From Carettochelys insculpta (taxonomy: Eukaryota; Chordata; Testudines; Carettochelyidae): 64,000 nucleotides of DNA. Each line of letters begins with the position of its first letter. The stretch's first letter is position 1. Position numbers and translations under genes: made by a program. Below, piece by piece: positions 44,338-55,794 of this stretch. Below the pieces are notes generated by a model that was given only the letters and a program-made list of their open reading frames with translations, was not told the DNA's origin and ran no database searches. The stretch is taken from contig NC_134141.1 of the NCBI RefSeq assembly GCF_033958435.1, positions 101,039,001 to 101,103,000 on the forward strand, given 5' to 3'.

Positions 44338-44600
44338 GTGTGACAGTCTGTACCTTTATGTACATCCTTGTTACAATACTAAGAAATTCTGTGCAAAATA
44401 GGCCTTGCAAAGTATCATCTGAAAACTCATAATTTGCTGGTCATTAGTCTCCTGGTAAAATACGTTGTATGTAAAATTATAAGAGTCTACTGTATGACTT
44501 TGCTGAGACATGTTCCAAGTTTAGAAAAGCAAGCTCAGACCAGTTCTTCAGAGACAAAGGGCCTGTAATTACTTAAAATCTTTTTGTAGTTAGTACACTT
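44338..44600 (+). mobile_element. Probable LTR fragment
   Basis: Starts TGTGACAGTCTGTACC and continues through ACATCCTTGTTACAATACTA, GAAATTCTGTGCAAAATAGG and TGAAAACTCATAATTTGCTG. I recognise this wording as a frequent reptile LTR-like repeat. The 3' end and any target duplication are unclear. Confidence 0.4.
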
Positions 44601-44619
44601 GTTCTATTGTTTTATATAA

Positions 44620-46195
44620 GCCAGAGTGTGTTTGGATTGAAGTGTTTGGGGAACTCCGTTTGTGACAATAAGGTCTGTGAATATCATTGATATGAGCCCG
44701 CATTGCAAGGAGGGTAATGGGTAGTACAAGACACACATTTCTGGGGGAAAGTCTGGGCGTGGGAATTTCTGGTGTAATTCAAGGGTGTCAGGCTGGCTGC
44801 CTGCCTGAAGCACTCTTGTCAGCTGGCTGGGGGCATTTTACAGGTAGTGGGCTGTGGGTGAGCAGGCCAACAGTGAAGCAATGTAAAAGGCACCACAGGC
44901 TGGAGAACTGAGGAGACAGCTTCCATCAGTGCAGCTGGTACCAGTCTAACGCCACAGGCTGCCAGCAATCCTCAGTGAGATCTGCTTTGGCCTTCCTCAT
45001 CGTATTTGCTCCCAACTCATTGTTTGTATCAGTCTTTAAAAGAGATGCGTGCACTTCCAAACCACCACCATTCCAAAACCACCTACCCACATTTCTGCAA
45101 CCATATTCAAGCCTGGCAAAAGGCCTGTTTGGAACTTAGTGAAAAGAAAACACCAAATAGGCAGGCACAGTATATAAAGACTTGGTTATTGTTTCTTTAA
45201 ATAGTTTATGAACCTTCTAATGGTCCTTACTGTGTTTCAGAAGCCACACAAACCCTGTCAAAGAAGCACTGTGTATACATAGGGTGTCCTTGTATGTTAT
45301 ATATACTTTGTAAAACATATGTTGTGTAAAGAGCAGAAGACATTACAGTGGGCATAAAAAGTTTAATCTTCTTAAACTCTCGGCCTGTCCTTCCAAAAAC
45401 AAACACTCCCTCCTTAATCAATGTGAATTAGTGAGAGGATATACTAAAAGTAAACTGCTTCTCAAAATCCTTTTAACTTTTTAAGTGGCAGAGTGATTAA
45501 ATTAGTCAGCTGCTGCTATGATAAAGGGCAGCAGTGGCAGAAAGTTCTCCATGTAGGAAGTTGCACAGTGATGTTAGCTTCTGACATCACACAAAGGACA
45601 AACCCTTCTTCAAAACTTACAATTTCTGGATACAGGGAATGCGTTTTTCTTACTTAGTATAACTCTGTACTGGAGGCCACTCAAGATATAGTCAGACATC
45701 ATGTGATCTTTACTGATTGCTGGCAAATTGTCTCTGAGCTTTCTTAGAAGACTGAAAGTAGACTGGGTCATACTGGGTCACACGGCCATCAGGAAAAATA
45801 AATGGAGATCTCTGGAGAGGGAGGCCACCTAATTACTGGTGAGAAAGCATTTTGCATAAGTTTAAACAAGCCATTGGAACCCCAATAACATTACAAACCA
45901 ATGAAATATAATCAGTAGGAATTGACTGGCAGATCTTTCAGACAGCTGCAAGCACAGGTTTTAATTGCTCTGCCTGCCTAACTTCAGATATCTCTAATCA
46001 CCATTAGCATTAGTCCTTTCTCACCCATTTTGATAAAGGTTGGGTTGTGAGGCAGATTAAACTTTTTTTTGGATTTGCATAGATTATTCACTTCAAACTC
46101 AATTTGAGACTAGGACTATTTCTCTAAGCAAAATGCATAAGGCAAACTAGTCACTTTCTTTACATAAGTGTTCAGTTTCAGAATATTTGATGTAA
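44620..46195. other. NIM1K: NIM1K 5' intron, nothing recognised
   Basis: Mixed-composition sequence without a recognisable exon, RNA gene or defined repeat. Confidence 0.35.
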
Positions 46196-46201
46196 AAACA
46201 T

Positions 46202-46790
46202 TAAGGCCGTGTCTACACTAGCCAAAAACTTCAAAATGGCCATCCAAATGGCCATTTCGAAGTTTACTAATGAAGCGCTGAAATACATATTCAGCGCCTC
46301 ATTAGCATGTGGGCGGCCGCAGCACTTCGAAATTGATGCGGCTCATCCAGACAGGAATCCTTTTCGAAAGGACCCCGGCTACTTCGAAGTCCCCTTATTT
46401 CCATCTGCTCACAGGAAATTTCCTCTTTTGAAAGAGGTATGCAAATGAGGCAAACTGAAAATGCAAATGAGGCATAAATTTGCATATTCACACATCATTT
46501 GCATGTTCTAATTTCGAAAGAAGAAAGCCAGTGCGGATGCTGCTCCTTCAAAAGTAAACCCCATCTTCAAAAGAATCTTTCTTTCCATTAAATAAAGGGA
46601 AGAAGGAGTCTTTCAAAGATGGGTTTACTTTCGAAAGAGCAGCATCCACACTGGCTTCCTTCTTTCGAAATTCGAATATGCAAATAAGGCACCAAATATG
46701 TAAATCTATACATCATTTGCATTTTTGATTTGCCTCATTTGCATACCTCTTTTGAAGGAGGATTGCCAGTGTAGGTACACCCCAGCTAAT
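46202..46790. mobile_element. TIR element with internal foldback, GTGTCTACACTAGCC end
   Basis: The left end GGCCGTGTCTACACTAGCC is matched by an inverted right end GGCAATCC-like, GCCAGTGTAGGTACACCCC. The 5' third carries TTCGAAGT motifs and CAGCGCCTCATTAGCATGTG with GGGCGGCCGC, shared with 27,237. From about 46,420 onward the sequence folds back on itself around a centre near 46,590, pairing AGAGGTATGCAAATGAGGCA with TGCCTCATTTGCATACCTCT. No transposase. Confidence 0.7.
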
Positions 46791-46799
46791 AAAAAGGCA

Positions 46800-49510
46800 T
46801 TTACAAATCAGCAGACCCAGATATCATGTATCTGAAAGAGAAAATGCAAATTATGAGAGATATTGCAACCACACACACAGCATCTGTGGGGGGGGCCACA
46901 TTAGGTTTTCTGGTTAAGGTAGGAAAAACCTCAAAAATGCCGCTCTATTGAGATGGACTAGAGATGTAAAACATTTATAGCCCTATGTATCAACACAAGA
47001 AATGTATATTTGTGAGTTCCTGGCTCACTGGGGAGCATTTACCTACAGACTCTGGAATCACATCTTATGACTAGTGCAAAATCTCGACTGGCTAAGTAGA
47101 TTCCCAGCCATTGAAGCTAAACATGCAGAAAAATAGGGGATGGGACTGGCTGCACCTGTTTTCAAAAGACTGGGGGAACAAAGGAGGACTTTTGAAATAA
47201 AAGGATGAGTTAAAATAAACTGCGTGCCTCCAGGCTGAGTGAAGGAATTTGCCCCTACCAAAGAAAAGATCCAAACGCTTGCTGAAAGGACATTGCCTAT
47301 CAGGCTACTCAAGAGAAAGATGGGCAACTTCTGGTATATTTATTAGTAAGCATGAAAGAACTTTTATTATTTTAAAATGTTTTGTCTGTAGAATCTTTTG
47401 CTATGGAAAAACAGCATAATGACTGATAAAAGTTGCTTTCATTTTCCTCAGAAAGGAAGTAACACCCAAGAGCAGTCCATTAGACAGCCTTGCTTACTGG
47501 GGTTATCACAGGGGGCTGTACAGCCTTCAAAAAACCCAGACTGGCGGGAGAGGGATGTGAGTCTGTACCCAAGAGAGGTGATGACTGGAATGGGAGCGTG
47601 AAACCCACTGGTAGGAAATTCAGGTGCAGTTACCTTGAAACTGTGACAGCTAAAAAAAAAGTTTAGATTTTTTTTGGATACTTGAACAATTTGGCAAAAC
47701 TGACACAAATTTACAAAATGTTTCAAGGGTGCTGAATCTGCATTTTTTGCCAGAAAAGTTTCAGTCAAAATTTTCAGGGATCTAGCGATGAACAAATTAA
47801 ATCTCACATAAACTGTATTCTGAAAACTTAAATGATACATAGACTCGTGTATGGATCTTCTACCTGAGGATGAAACTGAATACATTACACACAAGAGTAT
47901 ATGCACTCTGAAAAACTATAGGCATGCTTTGATGAGTGCCTAAAGACAATGGATCACTCAGCGTGTACATATACATTTGAATCTGTTGGCTATCCTGCTG
48001 TCATCCATACTTTGGCTCCATCACTCCATTGCATTTTATTTGCCTGTCTATCATAAATTCTCAGCAGTACTTTTCCTGTCTTGATTTTCAGAACATTTTA
48101 TCATTTTCTCTTAGATAAAAATATTTTGTCTGAAAACTATATAATGGGTTGTTCTACAGGAATTATCAGATAAGCACGCAATGCCTATGACCATATTGGG
48201 ACATTAAATTCAAGTCCTATTTTCAATTTTATCAATTTCTCTGAAAATTGCCTTTTAGATTGAGTTTGTCTAGGCTCAGAATTGTTTTGTAATGTTTTAA
48301 GATAACCTATTTAGCTATTTCTGACCTATTGAAGCATGAAAGACGGGGTTTCAAAAATCATTTAAAACAGTCAGATCTGGGGGAAGGAGGAGGAGAGACT
48401 TCGAGATAAAGTTATCTGGATTTACAACACCAGGCAGCACAGTTTTACACAGACTCCATCCTTTTCATAGAAATGACCCTTTATATAAAGAATGTTCACA
48501 GGCTCACATATTATCAACAGTAATCCAAACAAGCAAAATATTAAACTCTTTAGACTAAATATTCTTAAAAAAATTTTTTTCTCCTCTCTGAATCAATATT
48601 CATCAGATATGTAACTTGAGCAATGATGCCCTAAGTAGGACTCTGTATTTTCTCAAAAGACTCAGGGGAGACTTTTACTTTATAAATAACCTACTCCCAG
48701 AGTTCAGACATGCAGGGCATGAATCTGCTTCTTAATTGATGTCATTCATTTTTTAACTCCAATTACACATGATGCAGTTCCTTGCTACCGATTAGGCAGC
48801 TCCATTACGTATGCTTTGCATCAGCAGGAAACTGAAAACCGACTCACAGGAAGAAACTAAGGATTACCATTGCCCTTGCAGCATAGCAATGGGAACACTG
48901 TGGCTCAGTCATGCCCCAGGATTTATAGTAGGTGGAGAAATGACAGCAGCTGTACGTAGGTTCTGGACTACGTCCTGATCCACAGAGCCAGCTGTTAGTG
49001 TTATGAGAGAACTTGATGTAACCGAACTTGCAACCATCTTATACACTTAGCCCTCATAAACTGGAAGTGAGAATGTCACAGAGTCAGAAAATCTGGCTTT
49101 GGCTTAGGCAGACAGAACAAAAACAGCTGCAGAAGCTGCAGTACTACTAACAACATAGATACAGTGAAAGGACAGACACGTGAGGAGGGTGGGATGGAAA
49201 AATGACATAGGTCTAGGTGCCTATGTCTATACATTTTTGTTGCTGCTATTTCAGTTGCTTTGCTGATTAGTAGAATAATAATGTTTTATTTGCTGTTGGT
49301 AGGATGATTGTTACCCCTACTGGGGACATTATAAATTGTGTGCTTGTCTCTGAACCATCAGCCTGCTTAAGGCCTTTCCTCAGCTATGTCTGCATTGCTC
49401 AATCTACTGGCAGGATGGCTATAAATTTGCATGTCTCATTCCTGGCCCATTTGTATGACTAGGAAAGCCTCAGAAATGTGTTATACTAGCTGTCCATGGA
49501 CCCAAAGGAC
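46800..49510. other. NIM1K: NIM1K 5' intron, no feature recognised
   Basis: AT-rich. A G8 run lies near 46,888-46,895. The ORFs are short and unrelated to any protein I know. No defined transposon ends. Confidence 0.35.
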
Positions 49511-49517
49511 CAAAATA

Positions 49518-50158
49518 CAGTAGACCTCCGAGTTATGCATAGGTGGTGTTCCAGGGCAACCACGCGTAACTCCATTTTCATGTAAGTAGGAAGGAGCTGA
49601 GAACCTCTGCTTGTGGGAGCCAGGAAACTGACCAGCCCTGCTGCTGTCCTGGTCAGTGTCCAGGCTCTGCAAGCACAGGGGAGTGGGGAGCTGGGTGACT
49701 GCCTGGTTCCTGGCTCCCTGCCACTTGCTGGAGCCAGGAAACTGACCAGCACAGCAATGCTGGTCAGTTTCCCCACTCCTGTCAGCAGGGGCAGCTAAGA
49801 GTCAGGCTGGCTCCCCTGAGAAGAGCTGGGAAACCACTCCTGTCAGGGGCAGCAGCCTGACTCTAACTGCTCCTGTCAGGGATGTCCAGAGTCAGGCTGC
49901 CACCCCTGACAAAAGCAGTTTCTCTGCTCCTGCCAGAGGCTGCAGCCTCTCTTATCAGTGGCAGCACCTTTGCTGCCACCACTGACAGGAGCAAGGAAAT
50001 CTCTTCTGTCAGTGGCAGCAGGGGAATCAGCTGCCACCCCTGACAGAAGCCAGGGAACTGACCAGCGCAGCAGCGTCTGGCACCAGCTCCCCACCACTCA
50101 GAGTCATGTTAACCCAAGATACGTGCAACCTGAGTGCGCGTATCTCTGGGGTCTACTG
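49518..50158. mobile_element. Tigger-like non-autonomous DNA transposon
   Basis: TA-flanked on both sides (49,516-17 and 50,159-60). The left TIR CAGTAGACCTCCGAGTTATG and the right TIR GCGTATCTCTGGGGTCTACTG are inverted relatives. The interior is made of repeated CTGACAGGAGC, TGGCAGCA and GTCAGGCTG blocks in both orientations. It is 641 bp long with no transposase frame. Confidence 0.7.
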
Positions 50159-50787
50159 TAGTAGTCAGAGAGCAACAGAGAATAGGTAAGTTCCAGACAC
50201 AATGCCATTGTTCTGGCCCTGTCCTCTACCACAGCAGCAGGGAGAACAGGTGGCATGGTAGCTTCTATGCTGGGTGTATACCACCACAAGAATCCCCCGG
50301 CACAGGGGCAATCCGCCCATGGCCAGTTACACTGGCTCCATCAGCTGCAGCTTCAATGCACCTGAAAATCTGGACCAGAATCTTTAAAATAAACAGAGTT
50401 GATTATATACAAACATAGATCAGATGGGTTTGTTTTGCCTTGTATATTAGAAAACTAAAATATGGAAAAAATGCCTTTTATCGTGCTGTTGCTTTACATG
50501 ATTAAAGTGACTAGGCAAGGCATCAATTAATGTTCCAGCAACGCACACATGTACATTAAAAATACCTTTCTAGTCTTTGTTAATAAAGTCCATTGATATA
50601 CTGAGTCTTTGAAATACATGACAGAATTCACTGCTAATTTTAATAAAAGGAGGCTGTGTTCAGTTCATTTTAAAATATCCTGTACTTTCCTCAGATTTTG
50701 ACCTTGATAGTAATTTTGCTTTTTGCCTTGTGGTTAATCATACCTTGGCCAGTCTGCAATAGATAGTAGCTTCTGCTAAACACATAT

Positions 50788-50992
50788 CCAGAGGAGCAGC
50801 CGTAGTAGTCTGTAGCTTCTTCCCAAAAAAGCAATCTTGTCAACTTTAAAGACTATCAATTTTATTTATTAGGTAATGAGCTTTCATGGGGTCTTAAAGT
50901 AAAACCCCACAAAAGCTTACTACCTAATAAATAAAATCGTAAGTCTTTAAGTTGCTGCCTGATTGCTTGTTTTTTGTATATCCAGAGGAAAC
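50788..50992. mobile_element. PLE-end foldback copy (ATTAGGTAATGAGC subfamily)
   Basis: AGCAGCCGTAGTAGTCTGTA is followed by AAAGCAATCTTGTCAAC, TTTATTTATTAGGTAATGAG and CTTTCATGGGG. Its reverse complement then runs CCCCACAAAAGCTTACTACC to TGATTGCTTGTTTTTTGTA. The sequence TATCCAGAGGA occurs on both sides (about 50,786 and 50,979), consistent with target duplication. Confidence 0.65.
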
Positions 50993-51499
50993 AGAAATAG
51001 CATAAAAGTCTCTGTTAGTCTTTTAAGTAATGCACTAAATTTACACCTGACTGTATTATGTCACTGGAATTATACCAAGAATTAATTTAGCTCCTGACTT
51101 CAAATGAGAACATAAGGACTCAGGAAAAAGAATGACACATCAGAACAACTGGAGTTTATAAAATTCCACAGGTCCATGCCAAATCTTTCAAGTAGAAAAC
51201 ATATAGCACAATTTACTGTCTACTAAAGAGAAACAACTTTTAATGAGAAGTTTTTATTGAAGGAAATGATGGTGCATTTAAAACACAATACAAACAAGAA
51301 GTTGAAGACAAACAATGCCAATTTACTGCAGTGATTTTGCAATGACTGGACAATAAGAGAAAACATGAATGCACTATTTGGCATCATACTGGAGTTATTT
51401 CAAGTTACTGTGGTCCCATTATTCCTAATTTGCTATTATGTGGTCTTGACAGATGTAAATATAAATATCAAGATATTACATACAGCCCCTGCTCTTTTG

Positions 51500-51843
51500 A
51501 AAAAAGGGCCCCAGGGATGTCTACATGTTTTTTTCTGAAAGAAACTTCCTCATCTGGGGGAGGAAGAGGGCTGCCAGAAAAAGTGCCACATTCTTTTGAT
51601 TTAATAGCAAAAGAACACATTCTGTGTGTAGACGTTACAGGGGATTTTTCAAAAGAACTCCAGCTTTTTTGAAAAAACTCACTAGCGTAGACATAGCTAA
51701 AAAGGACAAGGGCTGCCAGAAAAAGTGCTGTGTTCTTCCGATTTAATATCGAAAGAAAGAATTTTGTGTGTAGACGCTCCGCTGGATTTTTCAAAAAGAG
51801 CCCTGTGTTTTTTTTTAAAACCTCAATAGTGTAAACGTAGCCA
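51500..51843. mobile_element. TIR-type element, two adjacent related copies
   Basis: The blocks at 51,567-51,706 and 51,709-51,843 both read AGGGCTGCCAGAAAAAGTG, then TTCT(T/C)(T/C)GATTTAATA, TGTGTGTAGACG and GGATTTTTCAAAA. They end AGCGTAGACATAGCTA or AGTGTAAACGTAGCCA. The ends match the GTCTACAC/GTGTAGAC families in this window. Partial nesting or tandem duplication is likely. Confidence 0.55.
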
Positions 51844-51849
51844 CAGAGT

Positions 51850-53290
51850 GAGAGAGTGACAAATATTCACATTGCCCCTTTAGGTATGCTGAGCACATTC
51901 AAACACAGGAGCCGCTGTTGGCAAGCTCCTCCATCCTGAGCACTGCCATGTTGCCCTCTCTGTGAAGATGGAATACTGGAGTAGGGAAGGGGGACCTGCC
52001 CCCTTATGCTTCCCCCACCCTGCATAGCAAGCAGGAGTCTCCCAGAGGGTAGGTCCAAGGTAGAGGGCAGGAGCAGCATGGCAAAGGGTGGTGGGGGTGA
52101 GGGGCAGCTGAAGTGGCTGTACATGAGAGTCTTCCAGCCAAACCAGTCAGGATCACCTGCTAGAGGCGCCAAGATCACAAGCTGGTGACTCTGCTCTATA
52201 GTGGGGCTGGGACACACTAACCAGGAAGGTTGAGCTGTTTAATGCCCAGGCTGTAACACTTCTGTGATTAGTGGAGGACTTCCACTCCAGACCCTCATTC
52301 TACAATTAACTGTAGACACATTTAACAAAACATAACTAAAAGAGATTACAAACAGAAGTTCAGACTCTATCACAGTTGGTTATTCTGTACATGTAAGAAC
52401 TTACAAAACAAATATCTGAAAAGCAGTCTAATTTCAAAGGAATTCTATGTCCATGACTTGAAAATGTATTATGGTTGGAAACTTTTGGGTTAGTAAAAAC
52501 AAATTTCACTACACTCTTTTTAATGTGGCAATGGAGAAGGCTCCCCAAAGGGAGCAAACCAAAGTATAGCTTGTTTTGCTCTTCAGATGCAGCAGCTGGT
52601 TTAGCAATGAATTATAACTGTGCAACTTCATGGGGGTGCATGTTAAAGTGTTCCCCTGCATGGGAATTAATGCCATGTTACCTCCAAGTTGTTTAGGATG
52701 GCTCTTTGTGGCATTACACAATGTACTACTGAGCTAGCTGACTGGTCTCTCTGGAAAACATTTTTAAGGAGAGTGAGGAAAGGAGATAATGACTGATACT
52801 CAATAGAAGGAAGAAGTGAAGTGAACGGAAGTTGACTGAAGAGCCTATTATTTTATCTGGTGAATGTCAATGAATGAAGATGATTGCCACAACGTTTTTT
52901 GAATGGTTGCCGTTCAGTTCTTAGGCAGCCAGATTTTGATAGCCCTGTTCAGGCTGAGCAGTTACCGATTTCACAAGTAGTCCCATTGGTCCAAACAGTA
53001 ACACCTTTGCTCACATCTGAATAACAGCATCAGTATGGCTAAGGGGCTCACAATCTGATTCATTAACTTCAGTGGGGCTATTCACAGAATAATTCAACAT
53101 GAGAAAAGATGATCGGACTCAGATAATTATTTATTATCTAATAATATAAATTTCATCTATCACATAATTAGATTAACTGCTGCATTTAATTTCTAATAAT
53201 GTCCAAGCAGGGACATTTTCTCTGATGGCCACCAAAAAGTTACTGTTGCACATATGTCACAGAAGAACCATCAGAAGGTACCAATTAGAG
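51850..53290. other. NIM1K: NIM1K 5' intron, nothing recognised
   Basis: No exon, RNA gene or defined transposon can be supported. The moderately GC-rich patch at 51,890-52,210 gives short frames of no recognisable family. Confidence 0.35.
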
Positions 53291-53299
53291 GTACAAATA

Positions 53300-53638
53300 C
53301 AGTAAACTCTTTCATATCTGGCAGCCCAGGACCTGGAGGTTGCCGGATATTCAAATGTTCTGGATAATAGAGAGGTATACCTAGCAATGCATAATACTAA
53401 AGAAAAACAAGATTAGATATTAAGAAACGAACAAAAATGTATGCAGAGTAGTTTATTTACAAACAACAGTTGTACTGTACACTGTAAACTTATGCTGTAT
53501 TTGCTGTATTTACTTATATTTGCTGTTCTTTCACGATACTACGCTTATGGAAAACATAACTAAAATTTACTTATGGTTAAAATGACAGTTATTGAAGAGT
53601 TCCAGATAATAGAATGATGGATATGAAAGGGTTTACTG
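53300..53638. mobile_element. TA-flanked mariner/Tigger-like MITE
   Basis: The left TIR CAGTAAACTCTTTCATATCT and right TIR GGATATGAAAGGGTTTACTG are inverted, and each is bordered by TA (53,298-99 and 53,639-40). It is 339 bp and AT-rich inside. The two TIRs differ at few positions, so it is moderately young. Confidence 0.75.
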
Positions 53639-53644
53639 TATAAG

Positions 53645-55780
53645 CTAAAATGGCATACAATTAGTCATACCTGTAAACTAGAGTGGTTACTAAAAGTTTA
53701 AAGGCTGCATATTCCAGGACCAATCCCTTCAGAATACAGTCTTCCCATGTCACACTTCAAAACCCCCCAACTTAACAGCTTGATTTATCTGAATCAGATT
53801 TTTGATTAAAAATAAAAAGGAGCAGCCAAAACATGAAAGCAAACAAAATAGAGTACTGTACAAGATACTCAACTGCTATTAATAGTGACAGATCCGTTGA
53901 TTTCAAAGAGATACACTTATTACAGCCACTGAGTATCTGACCCAGAAACTCAAAAGGCCCAATAAAACTTTGGATAAACGGAAAACCCTATACATTTACA
54001 TACTTAAAAAGCATTGAATATCTTGCAATAAAAGGGTAATCTGTAGGAGACCATCCATTTCTAATTAAACATATTGATTATGTATATTATTCCAAAGGAT
54101 GTTGGTGCTGCTAAATTTGTACCATAGAGGATTTGAACCACCAAGGGAAAAAAAACAATAAAAAACAACCAGAAAGTATATTTTTAAAAGTAGGATAAAA
54201 TACTTGTTTCAACTTTTACAAACTTTTACAAAATACAATCTCTTCCTAAAGGTTTGGGGCCAGATTCTGACCTCATTTTGAAGAGTGTGAATTCGGAGTA
54301 AATCCACTGACAAACTACGGTGTTATAAAAGAGATCAAAATCAAGTCCTTTGTTTTTAGGAGACTAGAGTTTCTTAATTATCACCCTATGAATAAATATA
54401 TACTTACTTCTGGTTAGGAGACATTCACCCTAGTAAATTTAAATTTACCATATTTTACCTCCAATTCCTCAAAAACACTTAAGATCCCTATATTTTATTC
54501 TTCCACTTACCTGATGAAGTTATAAACAATACACAGTAATTGCACAACCACTGCTAGCACCACAGGTCCAATACCAAAAGTTTGTGTAAAATCTTTAAGC
54601 AGAAGCCATTCGGAATCCCCTCCTCACAAGAATCTTGAATAAAAGTTGTAGCTAAGAATCCAGACTTCAAAACAAATTGTGAGAACTGAGGCATAGTTTA
54701 TTTTTAAATGCAGTAGAAGCTATGGGCTAATACTGCTTGATGGAAGTTCTGAAATAGCCAAAGCTATTTTTACATAGATGCTAACAGTGCTTCTGGTGTT
54801 TCATTCACTGACTAATCCATCCTGGATTTCCTTAATGCTGTGCCTCTTCATAGCAACCTGCCACCAATACAAGGAAAGTCGGCTGCATGAGTGGAGCAGA
54901 ATTAGATGGTGAGCAGAATATGAAAGGGAAAGCAAAACAAACAAACAAAAATCAAGAAAAAAAATCTCTCCTTTCACTTCAGTTACTGAGAAAATAACTA
55001 AGCAATACGCAATGCCATTATAAATACTAGTTTTAATATACTTTTCAACAGTTTTAAAGTCTCAGTATTAAAAAGTACATAAAGTTACTCAGGAATACAA
55101 TAGCTTTTTAAAATGTATTTGCACAAATCTATGTGCCTGCAGCAACAAAAAGGATACTAGTGGAAATTCTGTTTCTTTAAATATCAAAGCAAAAAACTAA
55201 GCCATTCAGCAGGAGAATGGCTGCCACCTGGACTCTCAGCTTACTCTTACCAGCTAGGAGCACAGCTGCTGCCCAAACAGGGAGTGGAGGTGGAAGGCAC
55301 CCCATCAGGGTTCTTGTAGAGAGGCACTGTGCTGCACAGAGCTGCGACCCTGAGCACCCACCCTCAGCTGACATGAGAAACGGCTCCATCCACCACTTTC
55401 CATGCCCAGCTGCGAAGACGGGGCCCAATCATATCAGAGAGAAAGGGGGTAGTCGCAGAGTGAAAAAAACAGAGACGCTCCCCCTGCCTCCCAGAAGACA
55501 GAGCAGAAATCTGGGGGCATTTGACCCTGCATGCCTCCCCACCGCAACACATCAACTATGGGGAGCAGTGTGGACATGGTGGGGGCTGTAAGCTGACCTA
55601 ACATGGATCAACTTAATTGTGTAGTGTAGACAAGCTGTAAGTCGGATTAAATCAGTGCCCCTGCTAAGTGCTAGAAAGCACTGTGAGCTGTATCCAAAGC
55701 CCACTGAAATCAGTGAGAGTATTTGGTGGCACTGGGCCAAGTTCTATCATAGTGCAAGCAACTTTTCTGAAATCAGGTTG
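53645..55780. other. NIM1K: NIM1K 5' intron, nothing recognised
   Basis: Mostly AT-rich. A GTGTAGTGTAGACAAGC trace near 55,620-55,635 may be the end of one more GTCTACAC-type element whose other end is not clear. No exon seen. Confidence 0.35.
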
Positions 55781-55794
55781 AAATGCCACGAAAG

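Noticed and set aside
49613..50161. Several Ser/Pro-rich frames
   Set aside because: Lie wholly inside the Tigger-like non-autonomous element and reflect its internal repeats.
55177..55740. Open frames of 83-124 residues
   Set aside because: No recognisable domain, conserved start or splice context; overlapping frames on both strands.
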